Origin: Endothia cerciana
Lineage: Eukaryota > Ascomycota > Sordariomycetes > Diaporthales > Cryphonectriaceae
Direction: 5' to 3'
Length of the DNA: 64,000 nucleotides
NCBI GenBank assembly: GCA_026119935.1
Contig: JALRMH010000003.1
Coordinates: 496,001-560,000 of the forward strand
The translations under genes were made by a program, and so were the position numbers. This document shows positions 1 to 12,968 of this stretch, one piece after another; positions within the stretch are counted from its first letter, which is position 1; each line of letters begins with the position of its first letter. The notes below the pieces were generated by a model that ran no database searches, was not told the DNA's origin, and saw only the letters and a list, made by a program, of their open reading frames with translations.

Positions 1-2270
1 GCCGAGCGGGAAGCGGCTCGCTGATTTGTGTGCTGCCTGGCCTGGATTCACCAACAGCTGGCTAGCTCACTCACTTGTGCTGTACAGGTGATCCTGGTCT
101 TTGCCACTGCCAGATATCCCCCGTCGGGCGAGCCGAGAAGATTTTTGGGACACGGGAGTGGGCGTTGAGTGAGAGGCAAGGAGGATAGAGAGAGAAGGCG
201 GGGGGGGTGGGCGGTTGATCCGTCTTGAGGCGCAGGATCAGCTTGGGAGGAGAGGAGGGGGGACCGGACGGACGAGGCTGCGCAGGACAGGTCGTATGCG
301 ATGGCGCGACTGCCCCTCCCCTAGGAATTGGGGGACTCGACCGCTCAGGTTTTAGCTTGGACATCATTGGGAACCTGGCTGCCCTGCCCAGTGTGTGTCT
401 CGTCCTATCGCGAATGTCACTGGTGCCATGTCAGCCCGTGGCACCGTCATCCACACACCCAAACGTCCTATCGGCCGCACAAGGAAAAGCAAGTCATGAC
501 TTTCTTATTCCATAGCTTCGTCATGTGCGGGTCCAGCGAGGCTGGGAGGTCCCGACTCCCATGCCCGTTCCTCCGATAGAATGGATTTGGCAAGGTGTGC
601 TCGGGCCAGTCTTCCATGCCTGGAGGCGGGAGAGCGGGCCTGGCGGGTATGGACGGTGGACCCAGGCTGTTTCGATGTTTGCCCATGACCTCACCTCACC
701 GATGGCAGGCACAGGCACAGGGAGGGCGAGATGGCTTGACATGGGAAGAAACATCGGACCAGCAGGCGGGCGGGTCGTAGGGTGGTGACCTCCAGAGAAG
801 CTATGGGGGATGGTGGCGTCCACCGCTCTTTACTACAGGCCTGAGCCTCCCCACGTTCGCCTGTCAACCCGGGGGTGGTCTGAAGGGGTTCAAAAAAAAA
901 AAAAAAAAAGTTTCCAGGAGGGCGGGCGGCCTTCTTCAACGGGGTAGAACCCACCGCAGCTCCCACCAGAAAGAAGGTGACTTGACGGGACGAGGGCTCT
1001 CGTGTGCCTTGAGACCCATGTCCCTGCATCTCTCTCACAAGGGGGGCTGCATCCACCAGCTGCCGCGAGACCGTGGCCTCCCTGCTCGATTGGCGCCAGC
1101 TCAGCACTGCAAGCCATCCATGGGCCCCCGTGAGCATCCCAACCCGCCTGGCAGAGCCACTGCAGGCCTGCTGTAAGGTGCCTTCTCCTGCAGCACCCTC
1201 ATCATTTTCTCCTGCAGTCGTATGCCCGGAGTAAAGGGATCTTTTGCAGTTTGGCACGGGTCTTCGGGTGTGTGGTCCTCCCTCCCCTCGGTACCGCTGC
1301 CGTGCCTAAGATCGAATCTTCACCAGCCTGCACCTGCACCCACCTGCACACCTACAGTAGAACCCCTCACCAGGCCTTGCCTTGCCTTGCCTCACCTGAA
1401 TCTACCATCAACCTCCCAACACAATCTTCACCTCTTCACCCTTTGGCAGGCTACATCTTGCCCCCCCCCCCCTTCAATATTTTATTTTTCTTCCCTTCTT
1501 TCTTTTTTTGTTCGCCCAGGGGCTAATTCACCGGATACCACTGCTTCGTTAGGCAGTTGGGGTGTCGTATCACCTTGTGCCGTCCCGGTCTGGTTCCATT
1601 ATTTTTTTATTGAGAAGGCTGGGGATCCCGAAGCTGAACTACAGGCCAAGAGCTACAATCCCTCCCCTCCCACACACCGACCGCGCCTCGTCTCAAACAC
1701 CATCGACCCGTCCTTGGCTGTTGCTACCTTGGTTCCTCAGACGAGTAGCATATTTCCAAACAGTCGTCTCCGCCTCTACGGGATTACCAGCTTTCGTTTA
1801 CCATCACCCACCCGGTCACACGTTTCCTAATTATCCAGTGTAAGTGCGACCACTGCATCTCGATGCCCGACTCCCCTGCCTTTTCCCACCCCCCCCCCCC
1901 ACCCCCCCGAGGTCGTCAATGTTCCGTAAACAAGGCTCCCAACCGCTTACCTGCCGCATCTCAGCCACCGACCTTGTTGGGATTTTTTTGTCTCTCTTTC
2001 TCCCTACACTCCGATGTCTTGATCAAGACAAAGCAAGCCAGCGCCTCGACCTGCAACAATCCCACCCCGACGCCCTGCCCGAGCCCTTCCCCGTCCATCT
2101 CCTCCTCACCTGCATGGTGCAGTGAGCCTCGCCTCTTCTCTCTCTGTGCTGGGGGTGAAAAACCTTGGATCGGGACCAGGGAGGAGCGCGCTCCCCAGAC
2201 GGGAAGTGAGCTGCCAGCATTACCTCACCCTGCAAACGGTCCGTCCACTCTTATTGTGGACTTGCCCAAC
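1..2270. other. Intergenic region and long pyrimidine-rich leader of the large disordered-protein gene
   Basis: No convincing gene is seen in the first 1.8 kb. From about 1,380 onward the + strand becomes rich in C and T (several C10-13 and T7-9 runs), as is usual for filamentous fungal promoters and 5' leaders. The reading frame of the downstream gene stays open back to 1,863, but the residues encoded before 2,271 are low-complexity Pro/Ser/Cys-rich sequence. I therefore treat this stretch as untranslated leader, possibly with an intron. A homopolymer A run lies near 893-909. Confidence 0.5.
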
Positions 2271-5200
2271 ATGGGTGTCGACTCGAAGAAGGCGCCTCCA
2301 CTCCCAGCCCCCACCGAGGAGTCTGAGTCGACCATCACCAAGTCGGACCTCGCGCCCTCTGACGTCTCCAATCCCACCGACGAGAAATCGTCTTACTCTC
2401 TCCCCGAGGACGGCACCCCCGTCACCATCAAGACCCGCGGCCACAAGTCCAACAAGTCACAGACCTCCCTCCTCATCGAGTACTTCGAGGGTGGCAAGGT
2501 CACCACCACCCCGGGCGCCAGTGGCGACCGCAGACCGAGCGTGCGCGTCCGGCTCACCCCGTCCAAGAACCGCAAGACAGACCACATCCAGATAACAGAG
2601 ACCAAGTCGTCCAGCGGTCGCAAGGCCTCGCTGACCCGCCGTGCCGACCGCGCCTCCCAACTGACCCCGACGCAGGCCAGGTCCGAGGAGGCATTGTCTG
2701 TCGCGAGTGCTGGGGACGCTGAGGACGCAAGGAGTATGGCTTCCTACCAGTCCGCCACCGAGGAGTCCAATGTGTCTAGGAACCCCATCGAGGTCGACAT
2801 CGACCGAAGTGGACGGCAGCGCCGTCGCCGTCCTGCCAGCCCTCTGATTCCTGCTGCCGACAGCAAGGCCTCCTACCAGCCGGGCAACATGTCTGATATC
2901 TCCGCCATCCCTACCGACAGCTTTCTGGACGGCTCAGGTCCGTCACGGTACGAAGAGAAGCGCAGCAAGAGTCCCTCGCGGGCAAGAGAAGTGTTGGGCG
3001 GCGCCGCTGCCGGTCTGGCCGCGGCCGCTGTTGCCGACAAGATGCGCGGCAAGAGCCGGTCCGAGCTCTCGGAAAAGGACAGGTCCGTAATGTCAAAGTC
3101 TAGGGACCGAGACAGGTCGGAGCGGAGGCACAAGTCCAAGCATCGCAAGAGCAGTGGTAGCGAGCATCCCTCCGAGTCCGGCAAGTCATCATCACGCAGA
3201 AGGTCCAGCAAGGAACACCACCAGGAATCGGTTGCGTCTGGGGCCGATTCTAGCGTGCTCTCCTCGGCGATTTCACACGGCCATCGTTCCGCGGATGCAA
3301 GCTCGATGCGTTCCGGTGTTTCCAGGTCTTCGATCAACAACCCCAAGCTGCTGGAGACCGTAGAGGATGCGATCCGACGGCTCATTCTGCCTGAGCTGGT
3401 CGCTATCAAGAGGGAGCAGAGCAAGCGTGAGGCCCGCCGGAGCTCGGTTTCTAGTGGGACGACATTGTCGAAAGACGAGGCTGAGAACGAGAATCGCCGT
3501 TCGGGGTACTCGAGCAAGTCCCGTGAGAATCTCAACCGCAGGGTCTCGCGGGACAGAGAGGCGCGCCATGAGCTGCTTGAGAGTCCTGCTCCGAGCGTGG
3601 ATCACGACTCCGTGGACGAGTCTCTACACGAGATCGAGGAGGTGCCGCGCAGCCATGATAAGCTCAAGGCTGCCGCCGCTGGGGCGGCCCTTGGTGCTAT
3701 GGCTGCTGGTGCCCTGCATGAGAACAACTCACCAGCAACCGCCCGAGAGCAGCGCCGTCGTCGCAGGGCCGAAGCGAAGGGCCGTGCGTCTGACCGGTAT
3801 GTCGAGGATGAAGAAGATGTCGAGCCGGCCCCGCCGATGCCGTTGATGAGCGAGGTCAACCCGTCAGAGATGACGAGGACGTCGATCTTGTCTGCCGAGA
3901 CGGATAGCCACTCCGCTACCGAGGAGCTCACACCTATACTACAAGTTCCCAAGGGCACCCCGTCCATTGACTCAAGATCGACTGGGACGGACAGCCCCAC
4001 TCCGACGAAGAACTCCAACCTGCAGTCCTCACTAGGACTGCAGCATGCCAATATTTCGCACGGCGATCTCAGGACTCTCCCCCAGCGGCGGACAGGAGGT
4101 CTCGAGGAGGAGTACGAACAGGAATACATGCGAAAGGCCCCCATCCGTGATGAAGTGTACGAGGACGAAGATGAATACGAGGAAGACCAGGGTTACAACA
4201 ACTACTACAATACTCAGGAGGTCCCACCTCCTCTGAAGTACGTGCCCTACCAACCAGAGCGCCGCGGTCTTAGCCCAATCCCAAGTGTCTCGGGGTACAC
4301 GGAGGGCGGCAGCGAGCTCCACCGCGAGTCGAGGATATCTCACCGGACATCCGACTCGTATTCTTCTCCTGAGAAGTCTCTTCGTAGGGGCGGAGAGTCG
4401 CCGAGTCTCCTCAGCCAGGAGTCCTTCAGAGACGATCGCAGCATCACCAGTTCCAGGACAGGCTACAGGAACACGACCTATACCGACGACAGTGAGCTCG
4501 ACCGTTTCACAACCGGGACGGCTGTGCGTGCTGTCGGCGCTAGGGGCGACCTTGTCGCCTCCCCTGCTGGAGTAGAGTCACATGTCGCCTCACTGGTCGA
4601 GGGCTCTGCTTTGGACGAGTCTGTTCTCACTGGTGAGTCGGGCCGAAGCGGCCAGCAGCATAACAACCGTGCTTCTGCAGCTGCTCTCGAGGCTGCAGCC
4701 ATGCTGGAAGAAGATGGGCAGATGGCAGCTAGCTCCCGCGAGCAGACACCCGAGCCACCACGTGTGGTCGAGGAAGACACGGTGTCTGAGCTGTCAGACG
4801 AGCAGGAACCCGACCACTCGCAGCGCTTTGAGGAGTATGATCTAGACAGGTATGGACGAAAGGTCCCAATCTCGAAGTATCGACATTCTCCGACTGCTTC
4901 CGAAGCTGCCATCACTGGCGCGGCCGTTGGTGCAGCAGCCGCGGCTCTGAGGGCCGCTGCCAAAGGCAAGGACAAGCAGGGGCCCGAAGGCGAATGGGTG
5001 GGCGAGGGTGTCCAGAGAAATAAGTCCTTCAAGGATCGCACACGTGAAGGGTACCTGCCAGCGAACACGCCCACGCACAGCGTTGACCGCCTGGACGAAT
5101 ATGAGAAGCCCAGGGTCGGACACAGCGGCCTGCCAGATGTCAACGATCCTCTGCCTGAGATAGGGTACTTCACGCATGACAGTGATGCACTGACTAACCC

Positions 5201-7667
5201 GTCTCGTATGAGCGACCGTCTCAGCGCCACTGAGGAGGCTCACAGAGGCCAGTGGCAAGAGGACGAACCCATAACGCCCACACAGGAGAGCATCCATGGC
5301 CATCATGGCCTCACCCTCGACGAGGCCGCGGGCGCTGCTGCGGTGGCAACGGCTGCTGCTATGGCACACTCTCATGGCCGACGGTCTAGTGAGGATCTGG
5401 ACGCAGAGTGGCAGCGTACAGACGAGGATCGAAAGCGGGATACCATCGTGACCAACCCTTACGAAGGCACAAGTCCCCTGGCCAACGCCCCCGGTCTCGA
5501 TGTCGAGCTTCCGAGCCACGCCCCTCAGTTCGACCCTATGGGCTATATGAACTATGGCTCCAGGAGTCCCTTCGGACCGAAGATCGACGAAGGCTACATC
5601 TCACAGGGTCCTAACAGGACTCCCGACATCAAGGGCAAAGGCATCGACTATTCCGGGCAGCCTCCCATGCCTGTTGGTGTCGAACCCTTCTTGAACCCCC
5701 AGGATCCGCAGTACATGCCAGGCATGTCCCAGGGCCTGGGTTCTCCCATGTACGATGCTGCCACTGGCGCGGGCATCGAGCAGATCGAATCCAAGGACAT
5801 CATTGCTCTGATGCAGCATCTCATGGTCCGTGATGCTCAGCGCAGTGCTCGCGATACCGAGATTCTCGTCACCCTCGTCCGTACTGCGGCCGAGATGCGA
5901 AACTCATTCGACGACATCAAGAAAATGCTCGCCGATACTGAAGACGTCATTATCACCGAGGTCAAGGACAACACTGAGAAGACCGTCCAGCGTCACATTG
6001 GTGGCCCTCGTCCCTTCCCTGGCAGCGCTGCGAGGTCAATCCAGACTGGCTCCCAAGGTGGCACTGACAACGAGAAGAAAACCCGCAACCTGTGGCGAAG
6101 AGCGATCAAGGGCCTCAGCACCAAGGGGACGAACGACCTGACCAGAATTGAGGACATGCTCATGCAGCTGCTCGGAGAGGTTGATGTCCTCAAGGCACAG
6201 ACTGCCCAGGGTGGCGTGGCCCACGACAGCGGTCCATCTCTCGACAACATCCAGCCCGCGGTCCAGTATGAGCAGGACCGTGGCTATGAGCCCGAGGGCC
6301 ATGCTGGCACCTCGACTGCCAGCTACGCTAGCCAATCTGGCCAACTCTCTATCCCTCGCAATCCATCTGCTGGGCATGGCCGAAAGGTATCGGGACACCG
6401 GATAAGCACCGTGCCTGAGGGAGATGAGGAAGACCAATACGAGGAATCAAATGTTGTGGTTCACAGCCGCAGCGACGCAGATATGACGAGTCCCGTTCAG
6501 GAGATCACACGTGTCAACTCGGTGCCTTTGGGAACCCCGCCGCAGATGCCGGCAGCAGCACAGGTGTCCTTGAGCAACGAGAATACTCCTCGCACCGACA
6601 AGGGGAAGAAGCACAAATCCAGCGGGTCCTCTAGCTGGTTCCCCAAGATCTCCCGTTGGTCCGAGACCACGGCCTCCAGCGTCGGCAAGGCTTTCCGCAA
6701 GTCCAAGGACACGGACGTGAACTCCTTCCGGGGACCATCTCGTTCCGGCTCTAGCATAGGCGATTACGAGGACTACCCCGTGGATCCTGTCAGTGTGGAT
6801 CAACTTCATTCAGGGTTCTCTGACCCCAACCTTCACCCGCAAACACAGCGGCGTGACCCCAACCAGATCGAGACAAGCATGGAGTTCACAATGGCCGGTG
6901 TCAGCCGGACCCCTGTCTCGATGGATCAGGTCTCTCTGAATGAAGGGAACACCCTTCCTGAGAACCCTTTCCTCCATCATTACGATACCCCCGAGGATCC
7001 GAAGTACAGGGCGCACCGCAATTCGTTGAATCTGCAACACCCGCAGCCTAGGCAGGGTCAGACGGAGCACTTCCGGACGCTCGAGACATCGGCCCAGGAT
7101 TTCGACCAGCCCATGTCCCCCGAATCCGCCAACTGGGGTTCAGTCACGAGTCTGAACCGCTTCACTGGTCAACAGCCCAGGTACGCCAACGGCTCGGCAT
7201 CCCAAGAGCAGGGACAGTACACCTGGGAGGGCGCCCCATCACCAACGGGAGACCCCTCCTCAGGCGGCCCGCCGCGACCTCCTAAGGAGCCGATAGAGGG
7301 GGTTTCATCGCCGCCACCACGAGGTGTCACCCCGACCCGGAACCGGATCTCCGCACTGGGCTACAAGCCTGCCGGCAGCCCCAAGCCGGAGAACCGCAAC
7401 CTCCAAAACGTCCGCGGCGCCCCGGCCAGGCGACCTAGTGGACCTCGAGCGATGGGCACGCGCAGCCCGGCGCCACCCGAGGGCCAGGCTGAAGAACGGA
7501 GGAGGAAGAGAGGTACGCGTCGAAGTTTTTATTTGCAGAAGGGACTCACGTGGCTAGAAAGATGATGCATGCAGATAGGAAGCGGTGTGAATCTAGAAGG
7601 CTGACAATTATTCCACCCACCAGATACCTTTGGCACCATCGCCTCACAGGACTCAGATACCTTCTAG
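2271..7667 (+). CDS. Very large intrinsically disordered protein with Ala-rich hydrophobic segments (two exons)
   Basis: This gene encodes about 1,761 residues; I do not recognise a named function. The start at 2271 (MGVDSKKAPP) was preferred over the open frame upstream because the protein becomes complex only there. Exon 1 runs to 7512. A 111-bp intron (7513-7623, GTACGC donor, CTGAC branch, CCACCAG acceptor) leads to a short last exon ending DTFGTIASQDSDTF. Without splicing the frame ends in an unrelated tail at 7565. The protein is mostly Ser/Arg/Glu-rich and disordered. Four Ala/Gly-rich hydrophobic stretches occur near residues 240-258, 463-483, 878-898 and 1012-1033, each flanked by basic residues. 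A more ordered, probably helical part lies near 1170-1315 (ALMQHLMVRDAQRSARDTEI, then NLWRRAIKGL). The layout recalls septal-pore or leashin-type proteins, but that is analogy only. Confidence 0.85.
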
Positions 7668-9637
7668 GAGAAGGTGGGTTCGCCCTTTGATGGCTGGCTG
7701 CGTGCCATCGACGACAGCCTTGATTGGTAGAAACGATCGTCCGCGATGCGATTCCTAAAGAGTCCGCCAAAACACGTGGAGATTCGTGGGACTCGGGAAG
7801 AGTGGAGACGGGGGGCGATACCTCGCATCAGGACACACGTAAGACGTCACGCACCTATGAAGGTGGAAACTCGCAGAGCGGTCGACAGGTGGGAGCACTT
7901 TCGGAAGAAGTGTACTTGGAAAGAGTCGAGGTTCTTCAAGCACCTGCAGAGCCAGGTGAACCATAGGCAACGACGTGAGCGGCGAGGTCGAGCTGCTGGC
8001 CAGCTTCAGGTATATCAGTTCAATGGTGCGCATTCTTCGGGTTCAACACCACCATCATCATCATCATCATCATCGCCTTTCGATTCGAACGGGGATGAAT
8101 CCCATGTGGGGAACCATTCGATTTCTACCCAGCCATCATTGCATCCTTCAGAGTCAGCCTCCCTAACGGTGACGAGGAAAGCATGTGCAGAACGCCGTTC
8201 CGCATCAGCTTCTCAACCTGCTGGAGGGGGGCAGCACCTAGGAAGAACCCATCGGATATCGTTTCGCCTGACACAACATCCATTTCCAGCGTGTGTTTAT
8301 AAATTCTTTCTTTCTGTTGGACATGACCTTTCCGCGAAGCACATAATTACTGAAGGATTCCGTCGGGAGGGCCGTGGGGAAGCGATGGTGTGGGCACAAG
8401 ACAGGGCGTGCAGGATATGCATAGGAAAGATCATATTCATGACGATACCACGTGAGCATGGCCGGCTTCTGAAGGTTCAGGGTGGGTCAGCGAGAGGAGA
8501 CACTGGTAATGAGTTGAAAAGTTTGGTAGATGGAAGCAGCGTTACCAGATTCTCAGCGTGAATGGTTTGGGGGAAGGGGGGGGGGGGGGGCAGGATGGGG
8601 GATCAGGAGGAGAGCACCAAGGAGGTCTTTATCTCAATTTTCCCTTCGACACTCTGCATGTGTTGAGCATCATGTTAGATATCCCTTGGTGTGTATAATT
8701 GCAATCATACTTCTCTCGGCACATTCGATCTTGACCGTTGTGGAGCGGAAGTCCGATGGCACCCGTCACCAATAATAACTACACGGCGTACTGAATAATG
8801 GTTTCGTCGATATCCGCCGTTTCCTAAACCAGGCCACGATACTGGATGCGACTCCCACAATCTAGATCGGGAGGCATAGTGACGACCTGGCGCCGACCAT
8901 TTCATTTCCTCCCGCGCTTCACGCGGTAGGTAGGCCACAAAAGAAAGCATCCCTGGGCGGTTGGCGCTGGGGACATTATGTCTTCACGGACAACAAGGCT
9001 GACTGACGCAAGCCGAATGACATCCCAAACTTGCGGCTGACGACCACCGAGGGGGAGGGGGGGAGGATGTCCCACGAAAGGGCGTTGTTTTGGCAAGGCT
9101 GCGTCACGAAAGGGGACGGGGGGGCATTATTAAGCGTGATAAAGCAGCCGGATATGTAAGCTGCCCCCGTCTACTACCCCCCCCCCCCCAAGTACTGTGT
9201 ATGGTACGCAAAAGGTCGACGCAAACGGCAGCATCCTTGCAGCGTCAGGTTACCCACCACAGAATGCGAGGGTTGCCACGGGAGGATGGCCTCGCTCAGC
9301 CTCACTGCTGCGTTGATGGGCCGGAAAGCTTTGAAATGCTTCGAAATCAAGATCAAACACCATAGATCAGCCTCGCCCTGGATAACAACCCACCGGCCTG
9401 CCGAGATGGATACAGGGTGTTCGAGATGCGATAGGGAAGAGAGGTGGATGAGTTACGGCGACGGTGAAGAAGTATATCTAGGGTCGATGAGGTCCCACTA
9501 GACTGTTGGGAGATACCATCTTCAGCATCATCATCACCAAGAGCACCTCCAAGCGGGACACGCGGAGTTCCCTGCCTCGCCTTACCAGTAGAACCAAGCA
9601 CGCCCAATCATCAACAACAAACTCATCCCATCAGAAA
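7668..9637. other. Intergenic region, no gene recognised
   Basis: A 271-codon open frame (7746-8561, +) runs through the first part, but it overlaps the 3' end zone of the previous gene, contains a CAT-repeat-encoded poly-His or poly-Ser stretch in alternative frames, and resembles no family I know. Homopolymers (G14 near 8577, C12 near 9178) and a (CAT)n tract at about 8049-8075 are present. The last 150 bases are the probable 5' leader of the SDR gene. Confidence 0.4.
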
Positions 9638-10434
9638 ATGGCCTCGTCATCATCGCGCGTAGCCCTCATCTTCGGCGCCGGCTCCAACATCGGCGCCGCA
9701 CTCGTAAAGGGCTTCCTCGGCGCCGGCTACCGCGTCGCGACCGTCTCGCGGTCCAGGCCGCCCTCCTCCACCACGGCGGACGCCAACGTCCATCCCATCC
9801 AGGCGGACCTGTCCGACCCCAAGGTCGTCCCGGGGGTGTTCACCCAGCTGGCCTCCGCCGGCCTGGCCTTCCCCTCCGTGGTGATCTGGAACGCCGCGGC
9901 CACGACGCCCCCCTCCGACCCCGGGAACCCCCTCGAGGTGGCGGAGGAGGCGTTCAGCAGGGACATGGACCTGATGATCAAGAGCCCCTACATCGCAGCC
10001 CGCGAGGCCGTGAGGGTCTGGAAGGAGGGCCTGGGGGAGGGGCGGAAGGGCACCTTCATCATGACGGGGAACCTCCTCGCCAGGAAGATGCTGCCCGTGC
10101 CGGCGATGGTGGACCTGGGAGTCGGCAAGAGCGGTGCGAACTACTGGATCGCGTTGGCGGATGCGACGTTCAAGGAGAAGGGGATCCGGTGAGTCTTCTC
10201 CCCCCTCGTTCTTCCCGCCCGTGCCAGGTCCCTGAGAGGGAAGTGAAGCACTTGCTAACTCAGGTTTATGAATGAAGATTCTTCTTCGCCGATGAGCGCA
10301 CGGCGCAGGGAGGGCCCGTGGGGAGCAAGCCGAGTGGTGACGGACACTTCAAGATGTTCCACCACTTGATGGAAGATGAGGAGCTGCCGCATTATGTCAC
10401 CTTCGTGGATGGCAAGTACCACGAGTTCTCTTAG
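9638..10434 (+). CDS. Atypical short-chain dehydrogenase/reductase family protein (two exons)
   Basis: The predicted protein of 235 residues has an N-terminal Rossmann fold: after the first beta strand (VALIFGAG) comes the dinucleotide-binding loop GAGSNIG at residues 13-19, then an NAAA strand-4 motif (WNAAAT). The family-typical YxxxK catalytic pair is missing; in its place stands LGVGKSGANYWIALADA, as in a group of fungal SDR-like proteins whose reactions are mostly unknown. Exon 1 is 9638-10188. An 89-bp intron (10189-10277, GTGAGT donor, GCTAAC branch, GAAG acceptor) joins to exon 2, which gives RFFFADERTAQGGPVGS and ends DGKYHEFS. The start is the first ATG after an A/C-rich leader and puts the Rossmann strand directly at the N-terminus. 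It is probably a soluble NAD(P)-binding protein; substrate unknown. Confidence 0.88.
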
Positions 10435-12968
10435 GCTGTGAGGAGCGCATCAGGACGGGAGAAGGGGGGGAGAGTCATAGTCCCGTAGTGATGAAGGGAT
10501 GAATATCCGGATCGAGTTCCTTTGCCTCTGCCGAGCGAGCTCCTCGGAGATGCTGGGAATCAGTCCTGCATCAGACCTGACGTGCGGTGTGCAAACGTGC
10601 TGCAACAGGTTCCGCCATCCACCTCCGATAGCACGTTGAGCAGGACGGCTTGTGTCGGTGCCGTCTCCCAGAGCCGCTATTACCCCCATTTTACCTAACT
10701 ACCTGGCATGGCATGGTGGTGCGACGCCTCGGCAAGGCTAGTATGGTGACGGATTCACAGCGTGCCCGCTAGACGACAGGCTATAGGAGATTCGCTTCCG
10801 CCCCTCTCGGGACAAGATCGGCTAGTCTTTGTCGTCTCCGAGTCTCATGTCGCCATCGCCTGAAAGACTATAGACAAGAAATCGGACCGTAGCCTTGCGG
10901 GCAAAAGGAAAAGAATTGGGGGGTTTTTTTTTTTAAAAAAAAATTCATCTAGGTAATAAAGTTCGAGCAATAAGTCAGACAGAGCAAGGCAAGGAGAGAA
11001 CTAGAAAGAAAAAAAAAGGAAAGACGGGCAAAGAAAAAAAAAACCTCTGCTTCTCTCGTCATGGACGTGGAGTTCGTGATCAGAGGCAGACCTGGCGGCC
11101 GTGTTGGACCCGGGCCGGTCTTTTATTGTCACAGTAGCATACTTCCCCGGATTCTCGCTCGGTCCCGTGCGTTCAGATTCAGCCCTGAAGATCCACTTCC
11201 CACTCGAGCGCGCGAGGAGCCGAGGCGAGTGAGGACCTTGCAGGTCCTGCCAAGTCGCGGTCCCTTCCCTTGATCACGATCGTCCGCCGTCACGGCGTCG
11301 CCGCCAGTAGGAGCTAGACCCACGGGAGAGGGGGGTCGCCCGAGCTTCTCGTGGGACGTGTCGAAGACCCCGTCGAGCCTCACCGTCCTCGACTGTCCGT
11401 CTCAGGAGCCTGCATGAGATGGGAGGGGGGAGAACAGCTTGTCAGGTGTGGACCCTCTCGCCCGCACGACGGACGCCTCTCCCTAGCCTCGAGCATCACG
11501 GGGCCAGCCCTAAAACCCGGGGTCGACAGCTTCCCTTGTCGGTTCCAGGAATAGCTCTGCGAGCTGACGGCTCTCTCGACGGGGCCTGGATCCCCTCACC
11601 TCGCGAGTAGGCTTCCTAGTCGGTCAGGACGGTCCCACAGCCCTGTTCCTACCCGGGTCCTCGAAGGGCTGGGCGACTGGCCGTCCGGCGGGCTGCCCAT
11701 CGAGATCATCGACAGCCCCCTCCCGCGTGCTGAGTTGGCAGCGCAGGCCCGTCAGGTCAGGTCTCCTCCCATCTCGTCCCACCATACACCCTGGACGTGG
11801 ACGTGGACGTGGACGTAGAACGCGATCTCCCCCATGTATTGCACATATCTCGTCACGACAGCCTCACAAGGCCTCCCGTCGAATCACGGTCACGAGAGCT
11901 GCCGTGTGCGGTGGTGTCACAGCCTGGGACTCGCACGAGCAGCCAGGCCTTCCCAGTCCGGGCGTCACTGACCCTGAACGAAGGTACCCGGGCCTGGGAA
12001 AAATATGGTCAACTTTGGGGAGGGGGGGAGGGGACACAAGCGGCACGAGCTGGAAATGAAGGAGGAGACAAAGAATTTCGTGCACCTTCTGAAGTACCGC
12101 AGCCAGCGAGACACTACGTGGCCGGTACAAGTCTTCCCGCCGTGGACATGACTAAAAAGTTGTCGCGGGAAGGGAATCGATGGGGTAAGAATTACCCCAT
12201 AGGAAACAAGGCCAACAGATCTCATGACCACCAAGGCGATGCACCGCTGTCCCGTAGCAGCCTGGTCCCTCGCCATCAGAGAGGCACCCTTGTCCCCCCT
12301 GGGAACTCTTGCCCCTAACTGCTAAGTGCGGCGGGTTCAGGGCCACCTTTTCCACCCTCCAGCGGCCGCCTACCGCCTGTGGCTCCAGCCGTCAGGTGCT
12401 GAAAATTCTTTATGCTGGAAAGACGATTTTGTTAGTGAGAGACCTTGGCTGGCTGGCACACACACACGTCTCCCTCCCTTCTCGGGGCCAACACACGCCA
12501 TCTCGTCGTCCTCCCTTGCCCGGCCACCAAGTTTGAGGAGATTTTCCCTGGATGTGTCATTGCTCCACGGTGTACCCGTCACAGGATGGCCTTCTCCCTT
12601 GTCTTGTCTCTTGTCGTGGGGTTCTTGGTGGGATTGCCACGGCTGCAAATTTCGTTTCGAAGGGAGGTCAATTAGTTTTGACCTCCCTATAAAGGTCCTC
12701 GGCCTCCTTCTCGTGTACCTTCTGCTCCCACCCACGCCCCTCCGTAGACATATCAGACAAAAAACACTCATTGGTGATACTTGATCGACCTACCGTCCTC
12801 GAGAACTACTACTGAGCATCGATATCTAAATCCTTGGAACAACACACACATATCTCAGGCAATATCAGGACACATTATCCAGGTCCCAGCCCATATATCG
12901 ATACCATACACCTGAGCCCACCACCAAATCTCATATCAAAAAAAAAAAAAAAAGAAAAAAAAAAAAAG
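10435..12968. other. Long intergenic region upstream of the DUF3602 gene
   Basis: This 2.5-kb stretch contains only short overlapping frames in both directions and no recognisable domain. It holds a T/A switch (about T10 followed by A9) near 10926-10944, purine-rich tracts around 10985-11045, and four GGACGT hexamers at 11793-11816. The final 300 bases are AC-rich and end in an A-rich leader directly before the next start codon. It may carry extended regulatory sequence for the stress/nutrient-type gene that follows. Confidence 0.4.
12938..12968 (+). promoter_or_regulatory. A-rich leader immediately upstream of the DUF3602 start codon
   Basis: A run of A residues interrupted by single G residues occupies the 31 bases before the ATG at 12969. 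Poly(A) tracts in 5' leaders of fungal mRNAs are associated with efficient initiation or poly(A)-binding-protein binding; that role here is inference. Confidence 0.4.

Noticed and set aside
7746..8561. 271-codon open frame (+)
   Set aside because: Overlaps the 3' zone of the previous gene, contains a microsatellite-encoded stretch, and has no recognisable domain or splice context.
10926..10944. T10/A9 switch as a terminator
   Set aside because: Bacterial-type terminator logic does not apply to a fungal nuclear gene, and similar homopolymer runs occur throughout.
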